A stretch of DNA of 64,000 nucleotides, from NCBI RefSeq assembly GCF_002968335.2, contig NZ_CP134398.1, positions 558,001 through 622,000 on the forward strand, read 5' to 3'. Made by a program: the position numbers and the translations under genes. The DNA comes from Mycobacterium sp. ITM-2016-00316 (GTDB taxonomy: Bacteria; Actinomycetota; Actinomycetes; Mycobacteriales; Mycobacteriaceae). This document shows, one piece after another, positions 1 through 7,183 of this stretch; position 1 is the stretch's first letter; every line of letters starts with the position of its first letter. The notes under the pieces are model-generated. The model saw only the letters and a program-made list of their open reading frames with translations, searched no databases and was not told the origin of the DNA.

Positions 1-31
1 CCCGCGCGCCGGCTGGGCAGGAAATTTGTGA
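1..31 (+). CDS. dnaJ: DnaJ chaperone, C-terminal end only
   Basis: The first bases, read from position 2, encode PRAGWAGNL and then a TGA stop at 29-31. This resembles the tail of mycobacterial DnaJ1, which is the gene normally found directly upstream of hspR in the dnaK-grpE-dnaJ-hspR operon. Only about ten residues are visible, so the call rests mainly on the position 31 nt before hspR. Confidence 0.5.
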   Translation, partial: PRAGWAGNL

Positions 32-62
32 TGAGCGCTTGCGCGAAGAGCCAGGGGCCACG

Positions 63-416
63 ATGAGCCGCAGCGACGACGCCCGGACGTTCCTGATCTC
101 GGTGGCCGCCGAACTGGCCGGAATGCATGCGCAGACCCTGCGCACCTACGACCGGCTCGGTCTGGTCAGCCCGCAGCGCAGCTCCGGAGGAGGTCGGCGT
201 TATTCACAACACGATGTCGACCTGCTCCGCGAGGTGCAGCGGCTGTCCCAGGACGAGGGCGTCAATCTTGCTGGTATCAAACGGATCATCGAGCTGACCA
301 ACCAGGTCGAGGCACTGCAGAACCGGGTGGCCGAGCTGGCCGCCGAGGTCGAGCAGCTGCGCAAGCCCAGTACCGCGCTGGTGCTGTGGAAGCCCGGCGC
401 ACGCCGGGCGCGTTAG
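63..416 (+). CDS. hspR: HspR heat-shock repressor (MerR family)
   Basis: Transcriptional repressor of the dnaK and clpB heat-shock genes; in actinobacteria it binds HAIR inverted repeats, with DnaK as co-repressor. The 117-residue product has a MerR-type winged helix-turn-helix at about 10-60 (AGMHAQTLRTYDRLGLV, then the GGGRRYS wing), followed by a short coiled coil around 75-105. The ATG at 63 is preferred to the upstream TTG at 39 because the protein then begins just before the HTH. It sits immediately after the dnaJ tail. Its target site upstream of clpB is also in this window (7095-7115). Its 3' end overlaps the convergent mutarotase gene by 4 nt. Confidence 0.93.
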   Translation: MSRSDDARTFLISVAAELAGMHAQTLRTYDRLGLVSPQRSSGGGRRYSQHDVDLLREVQRLSQDEGVNLAGIKRIIELTNQVEALQNRVAELAAEVEQLRKPSTALVLWKPGARRAR

Positions 417-1303
417 AAGATCCGGATGCTGAACCGCGCCGTCACCGGTTCTGCGGCGGCCACCCGGTAACCGCCGCGGCGCAGTGCGTCGGTGGGCGCG
501 GTCATCGGCTCGATCGCCACCAGTGCGTCGGCGGCGGGCGCGAACAGCTGCGCAGCCGGATATCCCTGTTCGAACCTGACCTCGATCCTGCGGTCGCCGC
601 CCGACAGCGCGAACACCGACCCCGTGGGCACCTCGTCGAAACCGTCATCGAGTACCCGGTCGCCCAGGGGCGCCGACTCGGCGGCCCACGGGTCGTGCGC
701 TCCGGTCGGGAGACCGCGGTCATCGACCGGTAGGTGACGCATGGTGGGCGTGCTCAGCTCCCACTCGTCGCGTGGCACATCCGGAATCGTGAAATACGGG
801 TGATACCCGAAACACAGCGGAACCCGATCGGCAACCGGATCGACGGTGGTGGCAATGGTCAGCGTCCGCTCGGCCAGCGTGACCCGCTGCGTCAGCACAT
901 GCGGGAACGGAAATGCTGTCAGTAGTTCGGGCGTGCGGTAATCCAGCGTGGCGACAACGGTATTGGCGGATTGCTCGGTGATCTGCCAGCCGGGGTAGGC
1001 GGCCAGCACCCCGTGCATGGGGGCACCGTGCGGATCCGTGCGTACCCGTGGCGCGCCCGCGAGGTCGACGAACGTTGCGTCGACGGTGTACTCGGTGCCG
1101 CTGAGCCGGTTGGCCCACGGATAGAGGATGGGGATGCCCATCGTCTTCCCGGCGGTGACGTAGGCGTCGAGGCCGCGTCGCTGGCCGAGGAACTCGACAC
1201 CGTCATCGGCCAGGGAGGTGCCGATCATGCCCGCGCCGGGCACGAAGGTGGCCGTCAGCGCCGATGAGGGATCCCGCAGGGTGATGCGCTGAAGTTCGGC
1301 CAT
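413..1303 (-). CDS. Aldose 1-epimerase (galactose mutarotase-like)
   Basis: Predicted cytosolic mutarotase of 296 residues, interconverting alpha and beta anomers of aldoses. The fold is indicated by GTSLADDGVEFLG near the start, PWANRLSG around 70, the HGAPMHGVLA segment carrying the family's catalytic His, FGYHPYF around 190, and an acidic/Gly-rich C-terminal segment. The ATG at 1303 is chosen because the longer upstream reading has low-complexity Arg-rich sequence and runs into the next gene. It follows the flavohemoglobin gene by 5 nt, so the two are probably cotranscribed. The substrate sugar cannot be told from sequence. Confidence 0.85.
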   Translation of the reverse strand: MAELQRITLRDPSSALTATFVPGAGMIGTSLADDGVEFLGQRRGLDAYVTAGKTMGIPILYPWANRLSGTEYTVDATFVDLAGAPRVRTDPHGAPMHGVLAAYPGWQITEQSANTVVATLDYRTPELLTAFPFPHVLTQRVTLAERTLTIATTVDPVADRVPLCFGYHPYFTIPDVPRDEWELSTPTMRHLPVDDRGLPTGAHDPWAAESAPLGDRVLDDGFDEVPTGSVFALSGGDRRIEVRFEQGYPAAQLFAPAADALVAIEPMTAPTDALRRGGYRVAAAEPVTARFSIRIF

Positions 1304-1308
1304 GGCTG

Positions 1309-2460
1309 TCACGCTAGCGGGTCGTGCTGGATGCGCTCGGGCGGTGCGCCTTTCGCGATGAGCGCGGCCTTTGTCGCGGTGACCATGTCCGGGCCGCCGC
1401 AGATCAGGATCTGCCGGTCGCCCCAGCTGCCGTATCCGGTCACCACCTCGGGCAGCCTCCCGGTCTGGCGCACATGCAGGCCACGCGGCGGCTGGTGATC
1501 GGGATAGTCGGAGGCCCACGGCGGATTGGTGGAGAACTCCGACACCGGCGTCACCGACAGCCACGGGTTGGTGGAGGCGATCTCCCACAGTGTGCGCAGA
1601 TCGTAGAGATCACAGGGGTAGCGGCCGCCGAAGAAGAGATGCACCCGCGGATTCTCGGCATAGCGGCTGAGGTCGGAGATCAGCGCCCGTAGTGGGGCCA
1701 GTCCGGTGCTGCCCGCCACCAGCAGCACGTCCTCCCCGTCGCGGTCGATCTGCAGTCCGCCGTGCGGGGCGGACAGCCGCCACCGGTCGCCGGGTGCCGT
1801 TTCGCCGACGATTGCGGTGCTGACCATCCCACCGCTGACGGACCGGATGTGGAACTCGATGGCACCGCTTTCGTCGGCCGGTATCGACGGACTGAGATAG
1901 CGCCACCGGCGGGGCCACTGCGGCACCTGCACCGTCACGTACTGCCCGGAGTGATACAACAGCGGCCGGTCCAGTTGTAACCGGACGATCGAGACATCCC
2001 GGGTGGCCCGGATGTGCTCCAGTACCGTCCCGTCGACGAACGGCGGGGTCTGCTCGGCGTCGGCCGCGCCACGCATCACGCCGATCACGAGTTCGATGAA
2101 ATCGGATGTGGCCTCGGCGATCCGGCCGTCCCAGATGTCGGCGAGCTCGTCGCGCAGGGTGGTCAGCAGCGCCTGACCCAGGGTGTCGTAATGCCTGGCC
2201 GTGACCCCGTACTTGCGGTGATCGCGGCCGAGCTGGGCCATGAACGCGACAGGTTCCTCGGCGCGCTGGGCGATCATCTCGGACAACAGCCAGCTCAGCG
2301 CCTCACCGAAGGATGCGCGCTGGCGGGTCAGATCGGGCGGGAACAGGTCACGCGCCGAGATGTCGATGGCGAACCAGCGGGTGTAGATCCTGCCGATCAC
2401 CTGATCGGCGTCGACCGTGGCGCGCAGCGTCTGCAGTGCGTCGCGGTCGTCGAGTCCCAC
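1309..2460 (-). CDS. Flavohemoglobin-like protein, type II
   Basis: A 383-residue protein with an N-terminal globin (about 1-140) fused to an FAD/NAD ferredoxin-reductase module. Tyr26 fits the B10 position and His81 (RDHRKYGV) the proximal haem ligand. The FAD region contains RWRYLSPS around 190, and the NAD-binding glycine loop is GSTGLAP around 250. Classical flavohemoglobins detoxify NO; the mycobacterial type II branch, to which Rv0385 belongs, has been linked to D-lactate oxidation and membrane protection instead. GTG start, since no in-frame ATG lies close. It sits 11 nt after the membrane-protein gene at 2472-3455 and 5 nt before mutarotase. Type I versus type II is my inference from context and length. 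Confidence 0.8.
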   Translation of the reverse strand: MGLDDRDALQTLRATVDADQVIGRIYTRWFAIDISARDLFPPDLTRQRASFGEALSWLLSEMIAQRAEEPVAFMAQLGRDHRKYGVTARHYDTLGQALLTTLRDELADIWDGRIAEATSDFIELVIGVMRGAADAEQTPPFVDGTVLEHIRATRDVSIVRLQLDRPLLYHSGQYVTVQVPQWPRRWRYLSPSIPADESGAIEFHIRSVSGGMVSTAIVGETAPGDRWRLSAPHGGLQIDRDGEDVLLVAGSTGLAPLRALISDLSRYAENPRVHLFFGGRYPCDLYDLRTLWEIASTNPWLSVTPVSEFSTNPPWASDYPDHQPPRGLHVRQTGRLPEVVTGYGSWGDRQILICGGPDMVTATKAALIAKGAPPERIQHDPLA

Positions 2461-2471
2461 GGGGTACGAGT

Positions 2472-3455
2472 TTAGGCGCGACGGATCGCGGCGGTCGCAA
2501 TCAGCGCCGCGCCCGCCAGAGCCCAGCAGCTCAGCACCAGGATCGCCGAGGTGGATCCGGCGCCGCCGAAGTAGGCCGTCGACCGCAACAGGGTGGCGGT
2601 GGCGCCCTGGGGCAGCAGCTGGCCCAACGTTCCCCAGCCGGCGGGCAACATCTCGGGGGCACTGGTCAGCCCCGACAGCGGGTTGCCGACCAGCACCGCC
2701 AGCCCGGCTCCGATGGCCAACCCGGTCCGCCCGAACAGCGAACCCAGCCCGAGGACGAACAGCAGCGCGGCCGCGATACCGAGCGCCAATCCGCCTGCCA
2801 CACCCCAGAAGTTCTGCTCGATCGACCCGAGCGGATAGCGCAGCAGCGCCGCGGCGGTCACGCCCATCAGGCCGGCGAAGATGACGGCGGCGGCGAACCG
2901 GAGCCAGACCTGCTGACGCAGGACGAGTACCAGCGCCATCGCGGGCAGGATGCTGGCCAGCGTGATCGGCAGCGCGGACGCGGCAAGACCGGCTCCGCGC
3001 GGATCATCGGTACTGGGCGGGGCGAGATCCTCGGTGGCGAGCCGCATTCCGTTGTGCTCGGCGATGCCCGACCCGACCTGAGACAGCAACTGCGCGATCG
3101 CGGGGCTGCCGCCCGTGGCGATGAACAGGGTCGGTTGGCCCGCGTCGAAGGCGAGGCCGCCGTACACCTGCCGATCCAAGACGGCCTGCCGCAGCGCGGC
3201 TGCGCCGGGGTAGTGGGTGACGGCGAACGCGCCGGGGGCGCTCCGCTCGAGCATGTCGGCCACGGTCGCGGGTCCGGCAATCCCGATCGGTACCTCGTGT
3301 GGTTTGGACTTCGCAGCGGGCAGTGCGAAGGCCAGCGCCAGGACCGCCAGCAGGGCGGTGAGCGTGAACACGATGGCCGCGGCCCGGGCCGCGGCAGGGG
3401 GCTGGTGTTCCGGGACGGCGTGCTGGGCGGCCCGGGTGGGTGCGTGCGCGGTCAT
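2472..3455 (-). CDS. ABC-2/YhgE-like integral membrane protein
   Basis: A 327-residue membrane protein. One N-terminal transmembrane helix (about 27-47) is followed by an extracytoplasmic domain of about 120 residues, then about five C-terminal helices (170-325). This layout matches ABC-2/YhgE-Pip-type efflux or export permeases, but no ATPase gene is adjacent, so the energy source is unknown. It is divergent from the TetR gene at 3552 and shares a 96-bp intergenic region holding a palindrome (3518-3537), which suggests TetR-controlled efflux. It is the first gene of a probable three-gene minus-strand operon with flavohemoglobin and mutarotase. Confidence 0.65.
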   Translation of the reverse strand: MTAHAPTRAAQHAVPEHQPPAAARAAAIVFTLTALLAVLALAFALPAAKSKPHEVPIGIAGPATVADMLERSAPGAFAVTHYPGAAALRQAVLDRQVYGGLAFDAGQPTLFIATGGSPAIAQLLSQVGSGIAEHNGMRLATEDLAPPSTDDPRGAGLAASALPITLASILPAMALVLVLRQQVWLRFAAAVIFAGLMGVTAAALLRYPLGSIEQNFWGVAGGLALGIAAALLFVLGLGSLFGRTGLAIGAGLAVLVGNPLSGLTSAPEMLPAGWGTLGQLLPQGATATLLRSTAYFGGAGSTSAILVLSCWALAGAALIATAAIRRA

Positions 3456-3517
3456 CGTGCGCTCTTTTCATCCGTCGTTGAATTAATGTCCGCCGAGCGT
3501 AACTCCGCCGGCTCAAT

Positions 3518-3537
3518 ATTTCAACAGTCATTGAAAT
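3518..3537. promoter_or_regulatory. TetR-type operator palindrome
   Basis: A perfect inverted repeat, ATTTCAA-N6-TTGAAAT, lies between two divergent genes and only 14 nt before the TetR start. A lone half-site (GTTGAATTAA) occurs near 3478, closer to the membrane-protein start. Size and position fit autoregulation by the adjacent TetR protein with control of the divergent efflux gene. Confidence 0.65.
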
Positions 3538-3551
3538 GATAGGGTCGAAAT

Positions 3552-4178
3552 ATGCCCTCACCAGCGCAGAAAACCCCGAAGCGGGGGAGGAGGCAGGGTG
3601 AGCCGGTCTCCAGGGACGCTGTGCTGGCGTCGGCCAAGCAACATTTCGCGGCGCACGGCTACGAGAAGACGACGCTGCGCGCCATCGCCCGCGACGCCCA
3701 CGTCGACGCGTCGATGGTGCTGTATCTGTTCGGCTCCAAGGCAGATCTGTTCCGCGAATCGTTGCGACTGCTGCTCGATCCCGAACAGCTCGTCGAGGCG
3801 ATGACCGCCGTCGAGGGAGATCTCGGCACCCGACTGGTCCGCAGGTACCTGCAGATATGGGAGAGCCCGGATACCGCCGAGAGCATGATCGCGATGCTGC
3901 AGTCGGCGACGTCCAATGCCGACGCGAACGCGGCGCTGCGCGCGTTCCTGCAGACCTACGTGCTGACCGCGGTGTCCGGGGTGATCGGCGGCGACGAGCA
4001 GGCCCGGCTGCGGGCGATGCTGGCCGCCACCAATCTGGTGGGTACCGCGCTGTTGCGCTATGTGATGAAGGTGCCACCACTGGCGGATCTGGCGGCTGAG
4101 GACGTGGTGGCCCTGATCGGGCCGACGGTGAACCGCTATCTGACGGCGTCCTCCGCCGAGTTGGGTCTGCCCGAGTGA
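3552..4178 (+). CDS. TetR/AcrR family transcriptional regulator
   Basis: A 208-residue regulator. The N-terminal TetR HTH covers about 20-66 (SAKQHFAAHGYEKTTLRAIA, then the VDASMVLYLFGSKADLF recognition helix region). The C-terminal part is an all-helical ligand domain resembling TetR_C-type pockets. It is divergent from the YhgE-like gene, with the palindrome between them, and its stop codon overlaps the start of the next gene by 4 nt, so both are cotranscribed. It is probably an efflux regulator; the ligand is unknown. Confidence 0.85.
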   Translation: MPSPAQKTPKRGRRQGEPVSRDAVLASAKQHFAAHGYEKTTLRAIARDAHVDASMVLYLFGSKADLFRESLRLLLDPEQLVEAMTAVEGDLGTRLVRRYLQIWESPDTAESMIAMLQSATSNADANAALRAFLQTYVLTAVSGVIGGDEQARLRAMLAATNLVGTALLRYVMKVPPLADLAAEDVVALIGPTVNRYLTASSAELGLPE

Positions 4179-5095
4179 GCGCGCCCGAGGTCACCGCCGT
4201 GCTGGTGTTCCATCCGGGCGGCAACGGTGAGTTCTCGGAGTGGGCGAACACCGTGACCGCCACCGCTGCTGGCTGTATCCGGACCCGGGTATCGGTGGCC
4301 GACAGGTCCTTGGAGCCCGCTGTCGCGGTGACCTTCAGCGGCACCACAGAGTTGGACGCGTGGCTGGACCGTGCCGACGCGCTGGGAGACGGGGGATGGC
4401 TGCCGGCGGCCCCGGCGATACTGCTCGCGACCGACGAGCCTCCGCCGGCAGGTATCGCGGCCTTCCGGCACCAACTCGTCGCCGGCAGAACCGCCGACTT
4501 CCTGCAGTCGCAGCGCGAACTCGCCACGGCCGCACACGGCTTCAGCGGGTATGAGGGCACCGTTCTTTTCGTCGATGGCGGAGAGGCCCTCTCGGTGCTG
4601 CGCTTCCGCACCGACCGGCATCTGACGGCGTGGATGTCATCGCGTCAACGCGAGGATGCTCTGCCCGGCTTGCGATCGAGCCTGACCGCGGAATTCGCCC
4701 CGGTAACCGGCACCACCGCCTTCGGCACCACCGTCCGCACCGACGGTGGCCGCATGCTCATGACGCCCAACTGGAAATCGGTCATGCTGGTGCTGCTGGT
4801 CTTGTACCCGACGGTGATGCTGCTGTCGCGTTTCCTGGGGCCGGTGCTGGATCGCCTCGGTGCCGAGCCCTGGCTGTCGCTGTGGCTCAGTCAGGTGATC
4901 AGCGTGGCGGCGATGCAGTGGTGGCTGATGCCGTGGGCCTCAAAGCCGTTCCGGCGGTGGCTGGACCCGGTCGACGGCGCGGGCTGGCGCAGCAGCCTGG
5001 CCGGTGCGGCGGTGATCCTGGTGCTCTACGCAGTGACGCTGCTGCTGTTCGGTTCGGTCACATGGCTGCAGTACTGGGACTACGCGAGTCCGTGA
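4175..5095 (+). CDS. Antibiotic-biosynthesis-monooxygenase (ABM)-like membrane protein
   Basis: A 306-residue protein. Two consecutive ferredoxin-like ABM-type repeats (about 5-90 and 95-190; VLVFHPGGNGEFSEW and FRHQLVAGRTADFLQSQREL segments) are followed by a membrane domain with three helices (about 205-300, starting after MTPNWKS). This architecture is common in actinobacterial proteins of unknown role; the ABM fold can be a cofactor-free oxygenase or a binding domain. The GTG start overlaps the tetR stop, indicating translational coupling. The 3' end overlaps the convergent gene by 16 nt. Confidence 0.6.
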   Translation: MSAPEVTAVLVFHPGGNGEFSEWANTVTATAAGCIRTRVSVADRSLEPAVAVTFSGTTELDAWLDRADALGDGGWLPAAPAILLATDEPPPAGIAAFRHQLVAGRTADFLQSQRELATAAHGFSGYEGTVLFVDGGEALSVLRFRTDRHLTAWMSSRQREDALPGLRSSLTAEFAPVTGTTAFGTTVRTDGGRMLMTPNWKSVMLVLLVLYPTVMLLSRFLGPVLDRLGAEPWLSLWLSQVISVAAMQWWLMPWASKPFRRWLDPVDGAGWRSSLAGAAVILVLYAVTLLLFGSVTWLQYWDYASP

Positions 5096-5751
5096 ATTCC
5101 CTTGTACAGCACCATGACACCGATAACGACCAGGATCGCGGCCATCAGGGTGGCGTGCTGCTGCTCCATCCACTCCTTCAGACGTGTCAGCGGGCCCACC
5201 AGACGTTCTCCGCTGACGACATAGGCGAGCACGGGCAGGATCACCGTACTTCCCGCGATCGCCACGAAGTAGACCATCGCCAGCCAGGCGTGGGCCACGC
5301 CGATGCCGGCGGTGCTGATCGCCAAACCCGCTGCGATACAGATGAACAACACCTTCGGGTTCACCACCGCCAGCACCGCGGCGGTGACCAGGGCCCGCCG
5401 CGGTGTCAGCCCACTCAGCTTGCGCATCCACGCCGGTGAGTGCTCGGACTTCGCGCGGGTCACCCATTTGTATCCACCGAACACGATCAGCGCCGCGCCG
5501 GCGGCGATGCGTACCCAGGACGCCCAGCCCGGCGGCTCGTCCAGGGAACCCACCAGCCCCGAGGCGACCACGAAGATCGACACCAGTGCCGCCAGCCCCA
5601 GTAGCCAGCCGGCCAGGAAGGCCAGCCCGGTCGGGCGCGGTCGATCGCTGTGCAGGGCCAGCACCGCGGGGATGATGGACAGCGGTGAGAGCGCGATGAC
5701 GAGAGCCAGCGGCGCCAACTCGGTCAGGACCGAACCCCAGATGTCGTTCAC
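5080..5751 (-). CDS. GAP/Sap (LysE-like) family membrane protein
   Basis: A 223-residue protein with six predicted transmembrane helices, LysE/RhtB-like in layout. It carries the SPLSIIPAVLAL segment and, in the middle, TPRRALVTAAVLAVVNPK, typical of the GAP family, some of whose members take part in glycopeptidolipid or small-molecule export in mycobacteria. A GTG at 5751 is chosen because it overlaps the stop of the preceding gene by exactly 4 nt, the usual coupling in this window, although a longer in-frame start exists at 5769. The cargo is unknown. Confidence 0.7.
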   Translation of the reverse strand: MNDIWGSVLTELAPLALVIALSPLSIIPAVLALHSDRPRPTGLAFLAGWLLGLAALVSIFVVASGLVGSLDEPPGWASWVRIAAGAALIVFGGYKWVTRAKSEHSPAWMRKLSGLTPRRALVTAAVLAVVNPKVLFICIAAGLAISTAGIGVAHAWLAMVYFVAIAGSTVILPVLAYVVSGERLVGPLTRLKEWMEQQHATLMAAILVVIGVMVLYKGIHGLA

Positions 5752-6314
5752 AGTTCGCACCACTTCCACTGGCCGTTCTCGTAGGAGAAGGTGATTTCGT
5801 CCGGGTCGGTGCCGTCGTTCTCGATGACGGTGTCGGCGGTTTTACCGGTGATCTCGATCGACGTGACGGTCAGATCGAGCTGGCCCATCCCGTCACGCAT
5901 ATCGGCGAAGTTGGCCCGGGAGAACTGTTCGTCGGCGCGCATCTCCGCGCACATCAGGTTGCGCAGGTTGTCGTATTCCTGCCCATTCCAGGCCTGTTCG
6001 AATTGTGCGACGACCTTCTCGATCTGGTCCTCATCGGAGAGTGCCGCCGCGGTGCTCGTCGGCGGCGCGCTGATCGGGCCCCCGGCGGGTTTGTCGCGGG
6101 TCACGGCGACGGTGATGACCGCGGCGACGGCGATGAGCAGCACGGCGCCCACTGCGCCGAGGATGAGCCCGTTGCGGCCGCCGGATGTGCGCTCCGGCAC
6201 CCACAGCGGCCAACCCTGCGGTGGCGGCGGCCAGGACGGATCGGGCTGCCAGCCCGCGGGCGGCGTCCAACCCGGCGGAACGGGCGGCCAGTTCGGCGGG
6301 GGGTTGAAGCGCAT
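5748..6314 (-). CDS. Proline-rich membrane-anchored protein
   Basis: A 188-residue protein. Residues 1-42 are a repetitive Pro/Trp tract with PPGW and PPxW units, followed by one transmembrane helix (about 50-72), then an extracytoplasmic domain of about 110 residues with the SNTF2-like/DUF4878 pattern (DEDQIEKVVAQFEQAWN, then a final WKWCEL). Two cysteines (in LMCAEM and WCEL) could form a disulfide. The same layout recurs at 19926-20636 and 36048-36485, so this window has three such single-pass proteins. Function unknown. Confidence 0.7.
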   Translation of the reverse strand: MRFNPPPNWPPVPPGWTPPAGWQPDPSWPPPPQGWPLWVPERTSGGRNGLILGAVGAVLLIAVAAVITVAVTRDKPAGGPISAPPTSTAAALSDEDQIEKVVAQFEQAWNGQEYDNLRNLMCAEMRADEQFSRANFADMRDGMGQLDLTVTSIEITGKTADTVIENDGTDPDEITFSYENGQWKWCEL

Positions 6315-6401
6315 GGCAACAGTGTCGCCGATGCCGGGGCATATTGACGTCAGTGACGCAAAGAGCGCGCAGCCAGCGCCACCTCGGCGGTAGCGCTGCG
6401 C

Positions 6402-7019
6402 TCAGTCGAAGGTATTGCGTCCCAGACTCTCCACGAACCGGGGCCCGAGCAGGTCGAGCTCGCCGATGTAGCTGTCTGCCCAGCCGCCGAACGGTTGGTG
6501 CGCCAGATACTCGTTGCGGAAGCGGTCGTCCTCGGACACCTCGGTGGCGCAGAATTCGGGGATCACCAGATCGGTCACGGGACCGCCGCGTTCGACCTCG
6601 GCCATCACCAGGGGAGCGTTTCCGCTCAGGAACCGGTCGATGATCCAGCCGTCCTCACCGAGCCAGGCCGAGTACCGGACCTTGACGACGACGTGCTCGG
6701 CGCGCGCCACGATCTGTCCGGCCACCATCGGATCGAGATCGCGTTCGGCTTCATAGCGGGTGCCGCCGGCGGCGGGCCCTTTGGCGGTCATGGTGCCGAT
6801 CGTGTCGTCGCCCAGAGCCTGCACCAGTTCGGCGGGAGTCCCGTCGAGTCCGGCCGGCGCGGGTCCCTGTAGGCGGATGCGAACCGCGTAGCCGTCGGCG
6901 GCGAACAGGTAGGCCTGCACGATCAGCATGGGGGTGGGGTCGGACGCCGCGACGGCGGGCATCTCGCGGACGAAGAACTTCCGTTCGAACTCGAAGTCGC
7001 CGGAACCGGAGTCGGACAT
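6402..7019 (-). CDS. CYTH-domain protein (triphosphate tunnel metalloenzyme superfamily)
   Basis: A 205-residue single-domain protein. The signature ExExK motif appears near the start as EFERKF (residues 10-15), followed by basic and acidic tunnel residues (AVRIRLQ, TAKGP, EAERDL, KVRYSAW, EVERGG). The family hydrolyses triphosphates or, in class IV cyclases, makes cAMP; actinobacterial stand-alone CYTH proteins are often inorganic triphosphatases. It is divergent from clpB. A GAGCGCAGCG motif overlaps the stop codon (see the repeat finding). Confidence 0.8.
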   Translation of the reverse strand: MSDSGSGDFEFERKFFVREMPAVAASDPTPMLIVQAYLFAADGYAVRIRLQGPAPAGLDGTPAELVQALGDDTIGTMTAKGPAAGGTRYEAERDLDPMVAGQIVARAEHVVVKVRYSAWLGEDGWIIDRFLSGNAPLVMAEVERGGPVTDLVIPEFCATEVSEDDRFRNEYLAHQPFGGWADSYIGELDLLGPRFVESLGRNTFD

Positions 7020-7094
7020 GAGACGACGTTAGTCCCTAGTCATGCCGCACCCGGGCGCGAAGAGTGTGTGTCAGCCATCCAAAAAAAAGATAGA

Positions 7095-7115
7095 GTTGAG
7101 CGGAACAGACTCAAC
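7095..7115 (+). promoter_or_regulatory. HAIR element (HspR binding site)
   Basis: The inverted repeat GTTGAGC-N7-ACTCAAC matches the HspR-associated inverted repeat consensus CTTGAGT-N7-ACTCAAG in the central TTGAG/CTCAA pairs and in spacing. It lies 68 nt upstream of the clpB start, where HspR control is established in streptomycetes and mycobacteria. Confidence 0.88.
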
Positions 7116-7127
7116 CTTGACTGCGTT
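7102..7127 (+). promoter_or_regulatory. Candidate SigH/SigE-type promoter for clpB
   Basis: GGAACA (7102-7107), a 16-nt spacer and CGTT (7124-7127) match the -35/-10 pattern of mycobacterial ECF stress sigma factors SigH and SigE. The -35 lies inside the HAIR spacer, so HspR bound there should block polymerase. Dual HspR and stress-sigma control of clpB is established for M. tuberculosis; its use here is inferred from the match. Confidence 0.6.
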
Positions 7128-7183
7128 GGACAACACGACAAGCATTTTTCCCAGCTGTAAAGAACCTTTGAAAGGTAGGTGTC

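Noticed and set aside
3004..4611. Long Arg/Ser-rich minus-strand frame over the TetR and ABM genes
   Set aside because: It has shadow-type composition and conflicts with a clear TetR HTH on the other strand.
6345..6352. TGACGTCA palindrome upstream of the Pro-rich protein
   Set aside because: Only 8 bp, expected by chance in 64 kb, and not a known mycobacterial operator.
7081..7089. A run of nine A residues before clpB, considered as a terminator U-tract or slippage site
   Set aside because: No hairpin precedes it on either strand and it is not in a coding region.
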